A program made the translations under genes and the position numbers. A DNA stretch of 64,000 bases, taken from UBA7662 sp036787895 (lineage in GTDB: Bacteria > Bacteroidota > Bacteroidia > UBA7662). This document shows, one piece after another, positions 47,968 through 57,901 of this stretch (position 1 is its first letter; each line of letters opens with the position of its first letter). Where the stretch lies: assembly GCA_036787895.1 (NCBI GenBank), contig DAIQOK010000020.1, forward strand, positions 8,470 to 72,469. Direction: 5' to 3'. The notes below the pieces were generated by a model, which saw only the letters and a program-made list of their open reading frames with translations, was not told the origin of the DNA and made no database searches.

Positions 47968-50616
47968 GCGGATTAATTCTACCATTCCTTGTCGGTCAAC
48001 AGCAATTTCACCTTCCAGGGTGCGGAAGTAGATGCGAATGGTATATACATAGGTCCCACCTTCCAGTGGCTTACCGTCTTTATTATCTCCGGTCCAGAAG
48101 ATGCCCGGGTCGGTAGTAGTGTACACGACTTTACCCCAACGATTGGCTACTACCAAATTAATTCGGTCAACAAATTTGAAGCCCGTTTGTGGCAACCACA
48201 AATCATTAATACCGTCGCCGTTCGGTGTAAATACATTAGGGAGTTCGTAAAGTTTACAATTTTCAACACAGGCTTCGTTGCTAAAAGCACTCTCGTTCAA
48301 CGCGGTATCAACTGCTGTCAGCACATAACATCCGGCAATAGAGCTAATTAAATTCAAATGACTAAAACGCAATTCACCAGCGTCGGCCGGAATTGAGTCC
48401 AGCAAAACATATTCAGCCCTGCTGCCGTCTTTATAATAAATGCGCCAACGTAATAAGTCTAAGGCACAGTTACCCTCCTGGGTCCAGCTGATTTCATTGC
48501 GGAATAAATCACAGTTCCCATCGGCTGTAATTTGAGGTGGACAAGGTGGTACGGTATCCTTTGGTGAAGCACATCTAATTTGACTATTATTGATGATGCT
48601 ATCGGGTAAGCCAACTGTTGAAAAGGCTCCACTGGTTGTTACATAATAACAGTATTCCACATTATTAATAAGACCAATATCCGAATAACCGGTATCAGAG
48701 GCAGGAACTGCTGCAATTTGAACGAAAGTACCCGCGTCATTCCGAAAGATATAGACGCTATCGTTGGTCCAATTCACATTATAGTTCCAGCTTAAATTAA
48801 GTGTAGCATCCGTTTCACCGATACGAAGAAATACGCTACTGGACGCTTTCACTTTACCAACTTTCTGGGGGCTGTTGGCAGCATAAAAATCAATTTCGTA
48901 GGTATAACCATTGGCTACCGTATTGACATTCAAGTCTATGAATGAAGTATCTGACCACAACGCCATAGCCGAATTATAATTTCGTGTTCCAATCAACGTC
49001 CGGTTAACTCCGCCGTTATTCACACCTGTATTTCGATAAAACTCATAGCGGTACGGTGCTTCAAATTGTAATGTATCTAACTCCAATGGCGATTCCCATT
49101 CCAGTTCTATGCTACCATTGGTTGCATTGGTATTCAGTACGTTTACCTTAGAAATCACCGGCAAATCACGCTTAACCTCTTCACAAACTTCCTCCGAAAC
49201 CTTACTCTCAGCGCCACCCAGCGGGTCGTAATTAAAGGGTGAGAAAAATGCAGTTACACGGTAACAATAGGTCTCGCCGGCTGCCAAACCTGCGCCTTGA
49301 TTATCATCTATATAGGTGGTGTTGTTGAGGCCCATCAGTGTGTCGATTAGCACATAACCACTGCCGGCAGGCACACCTGTTTCACAACTGGCTTGGGCAA
49401 AAAGATTACTTCCTTGCCGTCGATATATTTTATAGCCAATGGCTTGAGGACAAACAGAGGGATCGAAGTTGAGTATAATCCGACCACCCGCTGAGCTCGC
49501 AGTCAGATTTTGTGGCGCGGGTGCCAGTACCCGAATATTGAATGTTTCGTAGGCAACCAATCTGGGATTACCATTGTCTTCGGCACGAAAAGTTACCTGA
49601 TAGGGCTCACGCCGGATATGGCTACAAGTGGTTTCCCAACGGAATTGGGCCGAAACAGTGATTGGATTCGATACCGGCTGGGGAAAAGTAGCAGGACTTA
49701 CGGTGGTAAATCCGCGAGGAGGTGCAAACGGTCCGCCAACGGCTGTTAGGGTGACGGTATGAAAATCGGAATCTCGTGCCGTTACAGCAAATTGTAGTAT
49801 TGAACCGGCAATAACACAGGTATCCCGAACAGCGTCAAACTTTGGCGGTCGATTGTTACAATTCCCAATATCTACCTGAAAGTCGCGCACCACGGAGCCA
49901 ATGTTGACCCCATTCCGCCATTCCTGAATAAGTATGGCAAAATTGAAAATTCCCGCCGATCGCGGAACGTCCCAGACGAAGTCACCAGTAGCATCGATTC
50001 TCAAAAAAGGTGGAAAATCCGGAAAAGTATAATTGGGAACAGGCAAGCCGTTTTCTCCGCGACAAGCCACCAGGCTGTAACTCAAACTGTCGCCATCCGG
50101 ATCTGATGCTCCCGGATTATGAACAAATAAACGGTTTACGCAGCCCTGGTCAATGGGTGGGAAACTCAAAATAGGCGAGTTATTGGGGCCTAAAAATGGA
50201 TTGATGGTAATGAAAGTCTCTACATAAAAAGGCACATTGATAGATGCCCCTCCATTAATATTCTGTACGCCACCTACCCGATTAGGATCGAGCACCGAAA
50301 TTTTATAGGTACCTGGCCCGGGGAAGGTATGGGTAGTGGTGTAATTATTTCTTAATATATCGTTACCCACAGAAACCGCACCTGGTGCATCACGTGGCAC
50401 CGAATCACGACGTCCGCCATAATTCCAGTTTACTTCGAGTACTGGCCTGTCGGCAGCATTAGAGCCCTTGGTATAAATAACCACCTTAACCTCATAGGTT
50501 AGACCACTTATGTGCCTGTAGGTTATTTCTCCCCCACGATTGTGTGTTGCCCTGGCCAAAGGGATGGCAAAAAGGGTGAACAGGAGGAGAAAAAGCAAAC
50601 GACGGACAAACATCAT
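47965..50616 (-). CDS. Large secreted protein with gliding-motility-associated (T9SS type B) C-terminal domain
   Basis: An 883-residue protein. The signal peptide (to about residue 24, 'IPLARA') is followed by 'THNRGGEITYRHISGLTYEVKVVIYTKG', a start seen in many long Bacteroidota surface proteins, then Ig/cadherin-like and fibronectin-III-like domains (e.g. 'APAPQNLTASSAGGRIILNFDPSVCPQAIGYKIYRR', about 390-780). The C-terminal 'YELPNVFTPNGDGINDLWLP....NRWGKVVYTTTDPGIFWTGDNKDGKPLEGGTYVYTI' is the type B T9SS sorting signature. It is likely cell-surface exposed and adhesive or structural. A second ATG directly follows the first; either may be used. Confidence 0.9.
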   Translation of the reverse strand: MMFVRRLLFLLLFTLFAIPLARATHNRGGEITYRHISGLTYEVKVVIYTKGSNAADRPVLEVNWNYGGRRDSVPRDAPGAVSVGNDILRNNYTTTHTFPGPGTYKISVLDPNRVGGVQNINGGASINVPFYVETFITINPFLGPNNSPILSFPPIDQGCVNRLFVHNPGASDPDGDSLSYSLVACRGENGLPVPNYTFPDFPPFLRIDATGDFVWDVPRSAGIFNFAILIQEWRNGVNIGSVVRDFQVDIGNCNNRPPKFDAVRDTCVIAGSILQFAVTARDSDFHTVTLTAVGGPFAPPRGFTTVSPATFPQPVSNPITVSAQFRWETTCSHIRREPYQVTFRAEDNGNPRLVAYETFNIRVLAPAPQNLTASSAGGRIILNFDPSVCPQAIGYKIYRRQGSNLFAQASCETGVPAGSGYVLIDTLMGLNNTTYIDDNQGAGLAAGETYCYRVTAFFSPFNYDPLGGAESKVSEEVCEEVKRDLPVISKVNVLNTNATNGSIELEWESPLELDTLQFEAPYRYEFYRNTGVNNGGVNRTLIGTRNYNSAMALWSDTSFIDLNVNTVANGYTYEIDFYAANSPQKVGKVKASSSVFLRIGETDATLNLSWNYNVNWTNDSVYIFRNDAGTFVQIAAVPASDTGYSDIGLINNVEYCYYVTTSGAFSTVGLPDSIINNSQIRCASPKDTVPPCPPQITADGNCDLFRNEISWTQEGNCALDLLRWRIYYKDGSRAEYVLLDSIPADAGELRFSHLNLISSIAGCYVLTAVDTALNESAFSNEACVENCKLYELPNVFTPNGDGINDLWLPQTGFKFVDRINLVVANRWGKVVYTTTDPGIFWTGDNKDGKPLEGGTYVYTIRIYFRTLEGEIAVDRQGMVELIR

Positions 50617-50671
50617 TAGGACAATGCTAAACCGATACTTTTAGTGCGTCGGCCTTTAAAAATAACCATAA

Positions 50672-50704
50672 AAAAATCCGACTGTTCATAACAATCGGAT
50701 TTTT
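50672..50704 (-). terminator. Intrinsic terminator after sdhB
   Basis: Stem AAAAATCCGA / TCGGATTTTT, extended inward by TGTT / AACA past one mismatch. On the minus strand it is followed by a T-rich tract and lies 20 bases after the sdhB stop. Confidence 0.8.
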
Positions 50705-50723
50705 ACAAAGAATTGATAGAATT

Positions 50724-51488
50724 TTAACTTCCCGGAGAGAGCGTTGCACTCAGGTATTCGCGGTTGAGTCGTGCGATATTAGAGATACTGATACCCTTCG
50801 GACATTCTGCTTCACAGGCTCCTGTATTGGTGCAATTACCAAAACCCAGTTCATCCATTTTAGCCACCATTTTCAAGACACGGTCTTTACGTTCGGGCTG
50901 TCCCTGCGGTAAAAGAGCATACTGCGACACCTTGGCCGAAACAAACAACATGGCTGATGCATTTTTGCAAGCGGCAACGCATGCACCACAGCCGATACAG
51001 GCAGCGGCATTAAATGCTTCTTCGGCATTTTCTTTTGGAATAGGAACCGCGTTTCCATCAGGCGCATTACCGGTATTGACCGATACGTAACCACCTGCGG
51101 CCATAATTTCATCGAAAGCTGAACGATCAACAGTCAAATCCTTGATAACCGGGAAAGGTTTCGCTCTCCAAGGCTCAATGGTAATGGTTTCGCCGTCGTT
51201 AAAGTGGCGCATATGCAGCTGGCAAGTGGTAGTAGCTGCTTGTGGACCATGTGCACGACCATTAATATACATACTACACATACCACAAATACCTTCACGA
51301 CAATCATGATCGAATGCCACAGGGTCTTTGCCTTCCACGATTAGCTCTTCGTTGAGCACGTCGATCATCTCCAGGAAGGAAGCATGTGTTGATACTTCTT
51401 TTAGTTTGTAGGTCTCAAAATGACCTTTGTCGGCTTTGTTTTTCTGACGCCACACCTTAAGCGTGAGGCTGATATTGTCTTTGCTCAT
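50724..51488 (-). CDS. sdhB: Succinate dehydrogenase / fumarate reductase iron-sulfur subunit
   Basis: A 254-residue subunit. The plant-type ferredoxin domain holds the [2Fe-2S] cysteines in 'CREGICGMCSMYINGRAHGPQAATTTC'. The C-terminal domain holds 'CIGCGACVAAC' and 'CTNTGACEAECPKGI' for the 4Fe-4S and 3Fe-4S clusters. It carries electrons from the flavin to the membrane quinone site. The start overlaps the sdhA stop by one base. Last gene of sdhCAB. Confidence 0.95.
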   Translation of the reverse strand: MSKDNISLTLKVWRQKNKADKGHFETYKLKEVSTHASFLEMIDVLNEELIVEGKDPVAFDHDCREGICGMCSMYINGRAHGPQAATTTCQLHMRHFNDGETITIEPWRAKPFPVIKDLTVDRSAFDEIMAAGGYVSVNTGNAPDGNAVPIPKENAEEAFNAAACIGCGACVAACKNASAMLFVSAKVSQYALLPQGQPERKDRVLKMVAKMDELGFGNCTNTGACEAECPKGISISNIARLNREYLSATLSPGS

Positions 51489-53425
51489 TACTTATAGCTC
51501 CTTTGCGTAAGTTTTACAGCTTCAAATTCGAGGTTTTCTTTGTGCAGGATAGGGTCGCCTGCCAATCCATTATATTCCCAGGCCGAAACGAAGGCGAAGT
51601 TTTCGTCATCGCGTTTGGCTTCACCTTCAGGCGTTTGGCTTTCCAGTCGGAAGTGGCCACCGCAAGACTCCTTACGAACCAGGGCATCTACCACCATCAA
51701 CTCACCCAATTCGAGGAAATCAGCCACGCGACCGGCTTTATCCAGTTCGGGATTATATTCGTTAATACTACCAGGTATCCGAACATCCGACCAAAACTCG
51801 TTGCGCAGTTCACGTATCATCTGACGGGCTTTGGTGAGGCCCTCCTCATTGCGCGCCATCCCGCAATATTCCCACATAATTTTACCCAAACGACGATGGA
51901 AACTTTCAACTGACTGCTTGCCCTTGATGTCCATCAGCTGTTGCTGACGATCGGCAACTGATTTTTCAGCAGCTTTAAAGGCCTCCGTTTCGGTTGATAT
52001 TTTACCGGTACCAATTTCATCTGCCAGGTAATCTCCTATGGTATAAGGCAATACAAAATAACCATCTGCTAAACCCTGCATGAGCGCCGAAGCACCCAGG
52101 CGGTTGGCGCCATGATCTGAGAAATTGGCTTCTCCGATGGCATATAGTCCGGGTACAGTGGTCATGAGATTATAATCTACCCATAAACCGCCCATGGTAT
52201 AGTGAACCGCCGGATAAATTTTCATCGGGGTTTCATAGGGGTTATCACCGGTAATCTTCTCGTACATTTCGAAGAGGTTGCCATAGCGGGCACTGATTAC
52301 ATCTTTCCCCAAACGATTAATGGCATCGCGGAAATCGAGGAATACGGCCAAGCCGGTTGGCGCAACGCCGCGACCTTCATCGCAGGCTTCTTTCGCGGCA
52401 CGTGAAGCCACATCGCGGGGTACAAGATTACCAAAAGCCGGGTATTTGCGTTCGAGATAATAATCACGGTCGTTTTCGGCGATATCAGCTGCTTTTTTTC
52501 GGCCTTGCTGAATAGCTTCTGCATCAGCCTTGGTTTTAGGCACCCATACCCGGCCGTCGTTACGTAATGATTCCGACATCAGCGTAAGTTTCGACTGATA
52601 CTCGCCCGACTGCGGTAAACAAGTTGGGTGAATTTGTGTAAAACAAGGGTTACCGAATACAGCCCCCTGCTTATGGGCTTTCCAGGCAGCAGTAACATTG
52701 GAGCCCATAGCATTGGTGGAAAGATAAAATACGTTACCGTATCCACCGCTTGCAATAACTACAGCATGTGCGCTGTGGCGTTCCAACTCGCCACTCACCA
52801 GATCGCGGGCGATGATGCCACGGGCTTTACCATCAATCATCACCACTTCTACCATTTCGTGACGACTAAACATCTCCACCTGACCTTTTTCGATCTGACG
52901 GCTCAGTGCTGAATAGGCTCCTAATAAGAGTTGTTGACCGGTTTGACCGCGTGCATAGAACGTCCTTGACACTTGTGTACCCCCGAAAGAGCGATTATCA
53001 AGCAAACCTCCGTATTCACGGGCAAAAGGCACACCTTGTGCCACACATTGGTCGATAATGCTACCGCTCACTTCAGCTAAACGATGAACGTTGGCTTCCC
53101 GGGCGCGATAATCACCACCTTTGATGGTGTCGTAGAACAAGCGATATACGCTATCACCGTCATTCTGGTAATTTTTCGCAGCATTAATACCGCCCTGAGC
53201 AGCGATAGAATGTGCTCTGCGAGGACTGTCCTGGAAACAAAATGCTTTGACTTTGTAGCCCAGTTCTGCCAGGGAGGCAGCCGCGGAGGCGCCGGCCAGA
53301 CCGGTACCTACGACAATAATATCGATTTTGCGTTTGTTTGCCGGGCTAACCAAACGAACAGTGGAACGATACTTTGTCCATTTTTCGGCTAATGCTCCGG
53401 CAGGTATTTTGGCGTCTAGCTTCAT
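51488..53425 (-). CDS. sdhA: Succinate dehydrogenase / fumarate reductase flavoprotein subunit
   Basis: A 645-residue flavoprotein. 'IDIIVVGTGLAGASAAASLAELG' is the FAD Rossmann motif and 'RRAHSIAAQGGINAAKNY' includes the His covalently linked to FAD. 'HPTCLP', 'GRGVAPTGLAVFLDFRDA', 'YPAVHYTMGGLWVDYN' and 'NRLGASALMQGLADGYFVLPYTIGDYL' form the active site and substrate capping region. The gene order C-A-B and the single membrane subunit fit the type B enzymes of Bacteroidota and Epsilonproteobacteria. It oxidises succinate in the TCA cycle, with possible reverse activity. Confidence 0.96.
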   Translation of the reverse strand: MKLDAKIPAGALAEKWTKYRSTVRLVSPANKRKIDIIVVGTGLAGASAAASLAELGYKVKAFCFQDSPRRAHSIAAQGGINAAKNYQNDGDSVYRLFYDTIKGGDYRAREANVHRLAEVSGSIIDQCVAQGVPFAREYGGLLDNRSFGGTQVSRTFYARGQTGQQLLLGAYSALSRQIEKGQVEMFSRHEMVEVVMIDGKARGIIARDLVSGELERHSAHAVVIASGGYGNVFYLSTNAMGSNVTAAWKAHKQGAVFGNPCFTQIHPTCLPQSGEYQSKLTLMSESLRNDGRVWVPKTKADAEAIQQGRKKAADIAENDRDYYLERKYPAFGNLVPRDVASRAAKEACDEGRGVAPTGLAVFLDFRDAINRLGKDVISARYGNLFEMYEKITGDNPYETPMKIYPAVHYTMGGLWVDYNLMTTVPGLYAIGEANFSDHGANRLGASALMQGLADGYFVLPYTIGDYLADEIGTGKISTETEAFKAAEKSVADRQQQLMDIKGKQSVESFHRRLGKIMWEYCGMARNEEGLTKARQMIRELRNEFWSDVRIPGSINEYNPELDKAGRVADFLELGELMVVDALVRKESCGGHFRLESQTPEGEAKRDDENFAFVSAWEYNGLAGDPILHKENLEFEAVKLTQRSYK

Positions 53426-53443
53426 GCTGCGGTATTTATAACT

Positions 53444-54130
53444 TTAGGCATTTTGAAAGTACATCACAATCGGAATGAGTGCGAATAAGGCTGGGATAAG
53501 AATAGCATATACTGTCCCTACCCCTTGAATGGTCTTTTTGTATTTGTTGTAACCCAAGCCAAGGGTCTGGAAGGCACTTTGAAAGCCATGGAAAAGATGA
53601 AAACCTACCGCAACCATCATAACGACATAAAAGGCCACATACCATAACTCCTGGTAGGCGGTTGCGACAATTGGAAATACATCAGGAACCGTAAGATTGC
53701 CATAGGTAACCATGGCGATATCAGCGCCGGTTTTAAATTCATACCAAAAGCCTTTGAGATGAACGAGTAGGAAAACCAAAATTAAGGTGCCCAATATGCC
53801 CATATTCCGGCTCGACAGACTGCTCGTTGCTTCAGCAGCTTTGCCGGCATACGCTACGGGACGAGCGGCTTTATTCAAACGCCCCAGCCAAATAGAATAG
53901 ATTATATGCAAGATGATGAATAGAAAATTCAGTTTACTAACAAGCTGTATTAGGGGATTGTTTCCCATAGTGTAGGCATAAATATTGAATGCCTCACCCC
54001 CATCTGGAATCAACAATTGCAGATTTCCAATCAAGTGAATCACCAGAAATAAAATAAGAAAAATACCGGTAAGTGCCATCATCAGTTTGCGACCGATGGA
54101 AGATTTGAGCAGGGTTGTTAAATTATTCAT
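53444..54130 (-). CDS. sdhC: Succinate dehydrogenase cytochrome b subunit
   Basis: A 228-residue membrane anchor with five predicted helices. 'SSIGRKLMMALTGIFLILFLVIHLIGNLQLL' is the typical first helix with a heme-ligand His, and 'VVMMVAVGFHLFHGFQSAFQTLGL' has another. This is the di-heme type B anchor that reduces menaquinone. The start is the ATG of MNNLTTLLKSS; an upstream 25-residue extension is not family-like. First gene of sdhCAB. Confidence 0.92.
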   Translation of the reverse strand: MNNLTTLLKSSIGRKLMMALTGIFLILFLVIHLIGNLQLLIPDGGEAFNIYAYTMGNNPLIQLVSKLNFLFIILHIIYSIWLGRLNKAARPVAYAGKAAEATSSLSSRNMGILGTLILVFLLVHLKGFWYEFKTGADIAMVTYGNLTVPDVFPIVATAYQELWYVAFYVVMMVAVGFHLFHGFQSAFQTLGLGYNKYKKTIQGVGTVYAILIPALFALIPIVMYFQNA

Positions 54131-54184
54131 GCTTAAGCCTAGGTTAGACGGCTGTAAAAATACCATTGGGAAGACAAGAATTAC

Positions 54185-54223
54185 AATAAAATGACCGCCA
54201 AACAAGTCGCTTGACGGTCATTT
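54185..54223 (-). terminator. Intrinsic terminator after the outer-membrane receptor gene
   Basis: A 9-bp stem (AAATGACCG / CGGTCATTT), extended by CAA / TTG past a mismatch. On the minus strand it is followed by TATTGTAATT, 24 bases after the receptor stop codon. Confidence 0.7.
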
Positions 54224-54247
54224 ATAATCTTTCTAAACAAGCATCGT

Positions 54248-56989
54248 TTAACGGCGCGGATTGATTCGTATATCCATACCCTTCCCTTCTCCTGTTTCGA
54301 ACTTATTCAAGCGGTATTTGAAGGACAACATGACATAGCGCCCTATGATGTTAGCCCGCCTTTCCTGCAAATAATTCAGTTCACTAATTCGCTGCACGCC
54401 TGTATTTTTATTGAGTAGATCAAAAACTTCCAAGCCAAGACTCCCTCTGCGTGCTTTGAGAATACTGTATTGCATCTCCCATTTTACCAATGGCACTAGC
54501 ACTATTTCGTTAAAACTTTGCGCATTATAACGGGTAACATCCATGCTTATACCGGTATTCCATCTTGAAGATGGTGTGAACCGAACTTCAGCAAAACCAC
54601 CCACATTTGAATATCTATTATTGAGACTTGACTGCACTGAGTAACGGGCATCGCTCAAGCTTAAGGTAGCCCCAACGGCTATATCCCACGGCTCCTTCTT
54701 TCTGTTTTCGATGGTTAAGCCATATTCTTGACCATAATTCAGATTTACATTTTCAAGTCCGTTAATCAAATTGATGCCCCTGTTGTAGGTCTGGGTTGTC
54801 CTAATTCTGGTTGTGATACCAAGTTTTCGAACAGGTGTACTGAATTCTGCTGAAAATCTACCGGTATAATCACTGGCTACATTTACCGGCAGTAGTTCCT
54901 GGCTCAAATCTGGATTTACCCTCCGCGACCAATTAATCTTATCGGCAATAGCGGTGAGACTTCCATGCACAAAAAAGCTGGTGAAACTAAATTGGTCGAA
55001 CAGAAAAAAAGACGAACTCAGGCTGTGGTGCTGTTCCGGCCGCAAATTAGTGTTACCTCGCATGACACTGAGCGGGTTTAAATTATTGTTGACAGGCAAA
55101 AGCTGATTAGCACCAGGCGCATTTACCCGACTGAAGTAATTTATATTCAGACGTCGGCCGGTTCTAAATTCGTGCTCGAAATTAAAACGAGGCAGAAAAA
55201 AGACATAGGAAGCTGAGGTATCGACCAACTGAGGGCCAAGCTGACTTTGGGTAGCGAATTCCGCATAGCTCGACAAACTCCATTGCGTTTTTTTAGTACT
55301 TTTTCGAAATACCAGTCCTGGCCGGATATATTGATATTGCCGTTCAAAATCGGGACTAAGCGAATCTATTTTTCCGGCATCTAAAAAACCCTGACTGCGA
55401 ATCAGCTTCTCACGGGTCATCCCCGATTGCAGTGCCGGTTCGAGTAAATAACCACTTCTCAAATTATAGGTTGCGGAAGTTTGCACATGCTGCTGAAAAA
55501 CCCTTGTCAGATTGTTCTGAAATTGATTCAACACCAATGGCAGATTGTTGCCAGTTAATTGTGTGAGATTATTGCGTTGTTGTTCACTTAAATCGTAGCG
55601 ATAATTTATATCCGTACTTACGCGAAACAAATTCCAACGCCCTCGAAACCTTTTCAGGTAGGCAGCTTTCAGATTAACCGACAAAAGGTCATTATCGGTT
55701 TCTGTTAAGCTATTTTGTCGATTTAGTTCAGCAGCATTGCTCAACGACCTACTAAAACGATCGGCTGTTTGGCTGGCCCTACTCCATTCAAGCACGGCCG
55801 AACTCGTTAGATTTTGGGTAGTATCGAAGCGATTACGATAAGCCAAATTAAGTCGCTGAACCAGATTACGATTGATTTGCTGATTAGCCTCTTCTCGTTG
55901 GAATTCGCCATCTGCTAAAAAATTCCGGCTGAAATTATCTTCTTGCAAATTTTTGTGGGCGCCATTAGCAAGATAACTGCTCGAGAAACGATGAAATTTA
56001 CGTGGCTCATAGCTATAATTCAAACCTGCTGCGCCAGAACGTATTAGCCCAGTTTCCTGTTGGCCGAAATTGACTGGTAAACTGCCATTTATTTGCAATC
56101 CACCGCCCTCACCCCCCAAATTGGACAGCCCGCCATTAAAACTGATATAATCAGACATGCTAAAACCAAACTGATTAATATTGTTGGTCATGCCCAATGC
56201 AGCAAATTGGTGTTTTCTACTGAATCGAAACGCTTTGGCATGAGCTTTAAAACGCTCATCGCTTCCACCGCCCAACTGCATCTCCCCTAACCACGCCTGC
56301 TTTTTGTCGTCTTTGAGCAATAAGTTTATGGTCTTTTCTCGGCTGCCATCGTCGATTCCTGTGAGTTCGGCCTCGTCTGATTTCTGGTCATAAACCTGCA
56401 CCTTTTTAATAGCATCTGCTGGCAGGTTTTTGGTTGCGACTTTCGGGTCGTCGCCAAAAAATTCCTTGCCATCTACAAGCACCCTTTTCACATTTTCACC
56501 ACCGGCTTTGATGTTGCCAGAACGATCGACCTCCACCCCAGGCAGCTTACGAAGTAGTTCTTCTACAGCTGCGTCTTCTCTTGTTTTAAATGAAGCGGCA
56601 TTGTATTCGATGGTGTCATTTTTAATTTGAATAGGTACTGCTTCATCTTCCACATTAACCACACCAAGCATGGTCGAATTACGGGGGAGTACCAAAGTAC
56701 CTAAATCAGGTCCCTCAGATTTCGGGAAATCAACTGCCTTGTAGTAGGTTTTGTGTCCCAAAAATGACGCTTGTAAAATATATTTACCCGCTCTGACATT
56801 TTTAATTTCAAAACTTCCCTGGCCGTCGCTAATAGCGAAAAATGCCAATGTCGAATCCTGGTCATGCAATAAAGCTACTGTTGCAAAAACCAGAGGTTTA
56901 GCCTGATCATCCACCAAATTCCCTCGTAAAAGTCCAAGCTGCGCCCAACTGCTTAGTGGAAGCAGTAATAATAGGTAAAGGTATTTCAT
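54248..56989 (-). CDS. Outer-membrane beta-barrel receptor (TonB-dependent-receptor-like) with CarboxypepD regulatory-like domain
   Basis: A 913-residue protein. The signal peptide (MKYLYLLLLLPLSSWAQ) fixes the start. Residues about 18-105 are a CarboxypepD-like Ig domain ('LLRGNLVDDQAKPLVFATVALLHDQDSTLAFFAISDGQGSFEIKNVRAGKYIL'). The plug follows (about 120-215: 'AAVEELLRKLPGVEVDRSGNIKAGGENVKRVLVDGKEFFGDDPKVATKNLPADAIKKVQVYD'), then a long barrel ending about 15 residues before the C-terminus. This is the barrel family that pairs with GLPGLI proteins; the cargo is unknown. The GLPGLI gene lies just upstream, five bases away. Expression is probably driven by the repeat operator at 57.8 kb. Confidence 0.9.
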   Translation of the reverse strand: MKYLYLLLLLPLSSWAQLGLLRGNLVDDQAKPLVFATVALLHDQDSTLAFFAISDGQGSFEIKNVRAGKYILQASFLGHKTYYKAVDFPKSEGPDLGTLVLPRNSTMLGVVNVEDEAVPIQIKNDTIEYNAASFKTREDAAVEELLRKLPGVEVDRSGNIKAGGENVKRVLVDGKEFFGDDPKVATKNLPADAIKKVQVYDQKSDEAELTGIDDGSREKTINLLLKDDKKQAWLGEMQLGGGSDERFKAHAKAFRFSRKHQFAALGMTNNINQFGFSMSDYISFNGGLSNLGGEGGGLQINGSLPVNFGQQETGLIRSGAAGLNYSYEPRKFHRFSSSYLANGAHKNLQEDNFSRNFLADGEFQREEANQQINRNLVQRLNLAYRNRFDTTQNLTSSAVLEWSRASQTADRFSRSLSNAAELNRQNSLTETDNDLLSVNLKAAYLKRFRGRWNLFRVSTDINYRYDLSEQQRNNLTQLTGNNLPLVLNQFQNNLTRVFQQHVQTSATYNLRSGYLLEPALQSGMTREKLIRSQGFLDAGKIDSLSPDFERQYQYIRPGLVFRKSTKKTQWSLSSYAEFATQSQLGPQLVDTSASYVFFLPRFNFEHEFRTGRRLNINYFSRVNAPGANQLLPVNNNLNPLSVMRGNTNLRPEQHHSLSSSFFLFDQFSFTSFFVHGSLTAIADKINWSRRVNPDLSQELLPVNVASDYTGRFSAEFSTPVRKLGITTRIRTTQTYNRGINLINGLENVNLNYGQEYGLTIENRKKEPWDIAVGATLSLSDARYSVQSSLNNRYSNVGGFAEVRFTPSSRWNTGISMDVTRYNAQSFNEIVLVPLVKWEMQYSILKARRGSLGLEVFDLLNKNTGVQRISELNYLQERRANIIGRYVMLSFKYRLNKFETGEGKGMDIRINPRR

Positions 56990-56993
56990 CGGT

Positions 56994-57749
56994 TTAGTTG
57001 CGAATGATGATGCGCGCCCCTCCACCGGAACCGCCAAACTCAGCCTCCATTTCTTTGGTTTTTTCTTCCACGATTCGGTTGAATTCGGCTTTCGTCACCT
57101 TTTTCCCAGTTTTTGGGGCTTTCAATTCGGTAGTATTTATGGCTTCCTCGCTGAAATGTGTGGCAAGAATAACACGTTTGCCATCGTCGAATACAGCCTT
57201 AAGTATTAAACCTGGCAGGTTTCCCAAGCCAGCCGGTCCGCTGCCAATGGGGATGTTCGGCGTAAACCAAACTTTAACTTCCTGCCCCTTAACTTCTCGG
57301 GTAGCCGTCATACATGGAAAGCCTAAGATTACTTCTGTTTCATTTCCGAGCTTCCAAACTTGACTGTCTAATGAGGCTGCAATCAGAAAAGTACGGTCCA
57401 TAAATTCTTTCTGCTCGGTGGTATTTTTACTGGCCAAATCAGTGAATACAATATTCATTGGCTCTTTCATCACAAAATTGAAACGCATGCCTTCCGACTC
57501 ATGATTTATGCGTTGCTCGTCGGTTTCTTTTGGCAAGTTTTTATAGAGAGTGGCCTGCTCGTTAAAATAGAGCGATTTAGTCACGATGCGCTCTTTGGGT
57601 AAAGAGTCCATCAAGGCCTGCATTTCAGGTGGCAGACTCATGGTTATTTTCATGGATTCGGCGTAAGTAATACGTCCTTGTTTGGCGGATTGTGCCCAGC
57701 TGCTGCATATAGTAGCAACCAGCAGTAAGAGTGGAATTAACTTTTTCAT
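56994..57749 (-). CDS. GLPGLI family exported protein
   Basis: A 251-residue protein. The signal peptide MKKLIPLLLLVATICSSWA is followed by 'GRITYAESMKITMSLPPEM', 'YFNEQATLYKN', 'LGFPCMTATREVKGQEVKVWFTPNIPIGSGPAGLGNLPGLILKAVFDDG'. The last segment contains the family hallmark (here GNLPGLIL). GLPGLI proteins are periplasmic, restricted to Bacteroidota, and usually sit beside an outer-membrane receptor, as here. The role is unknown; a periplasmic partner of the receptor is likely. Preceded by a TAATTTCG -7 element and, 22 bp upstream of that, a four-repeat operator shared with the small T9SS gene. Confidence 0.93.
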   Translation of the reverse strand: MKKLIPLLLLVATICSSWAQSAKQGRITYAESMKITMSLPPEMQALMDSLPKERIVTKSLYFNEQATLYKNLPKETDEQRINHESEGMRFNFVMKEPMNIVFTDLASKNTTEQKEFMDRTFLIAASLDSQVWKLGNETEVILGFPCMTATREVKGQEVKVWFTPNIPIGSGPAGLGNLPGLILKAVFDDGKRVILATHFSEEAINTTELKAPKTGKKVTKAEFNRIVEEKTKEMEAEFGGSGGGARIIIRN

Positions 57750-57764
57750 GGGTTAGATTTGCAA

Positions 57765-57772
57765 CGAAATTA
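57765..57772 (-). promoter_or_regulatory. -7 element TAATTTCG of the GLPGLI/receptor operon
   Basis: Matches TAnnTTTG with one C, 15 bases before the ATG. No TTG at -33; the repeat operator begins 22 bp upstream instead, as at the small T9SS gene. Confidence 0.62.
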
Positions 57773-57794
57773 TTGCTTCAGCTACACCCAGCTT

Positions 57795-57831
57795 GTTAAG
57801 GTCAGGTTAAAGTGCCTTAAAGAAGCTTTAA
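57795..57831 (-). promoter_or_regulatory. Four-repeat operator, site C
   Basis: Half-sites start at 57795 (GTTAA), 57806 (GTTAA), 57816 (CTTAA) and 57827 (TTTAA), with 11-10-11 phasing. The copy nearest the promoter is perfect and the copies become weaker going away. Same geometry and the same 22-bp gap to the -7 element as site A (31104-31140). Confidence 0.68.
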
Positions 57832-57842
57832 AGTTCATTCAA

Positions 57843-57879
57843 CAAACAAAAGCCCTGAGATCAAGATGATCTCAGGGCT
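57843..57879 (-). terminator. Intrinsic terminator after groEL
   Basis: A perfect 13-bp stem (AGCCCTGAGATCA / TGATCTCAGGGCT) with a 3-base loop, followed on the minus strand by TTTGTTTGTT. It lies 23 bases downstream of the groEL stop codon and isolates it from the GLPGLI operon. Confidence 0.88.
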
Positions 57880-57901
57880 GCCTTTTAAATAATTTATGCG
57901 T

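Noticed and set aside
47956..48060. FMN riboswitch upstream of ribE
   Set aside because: The upstream bases are the 3' end of another coding sequence and none of the conserved RFN blocks is visible.
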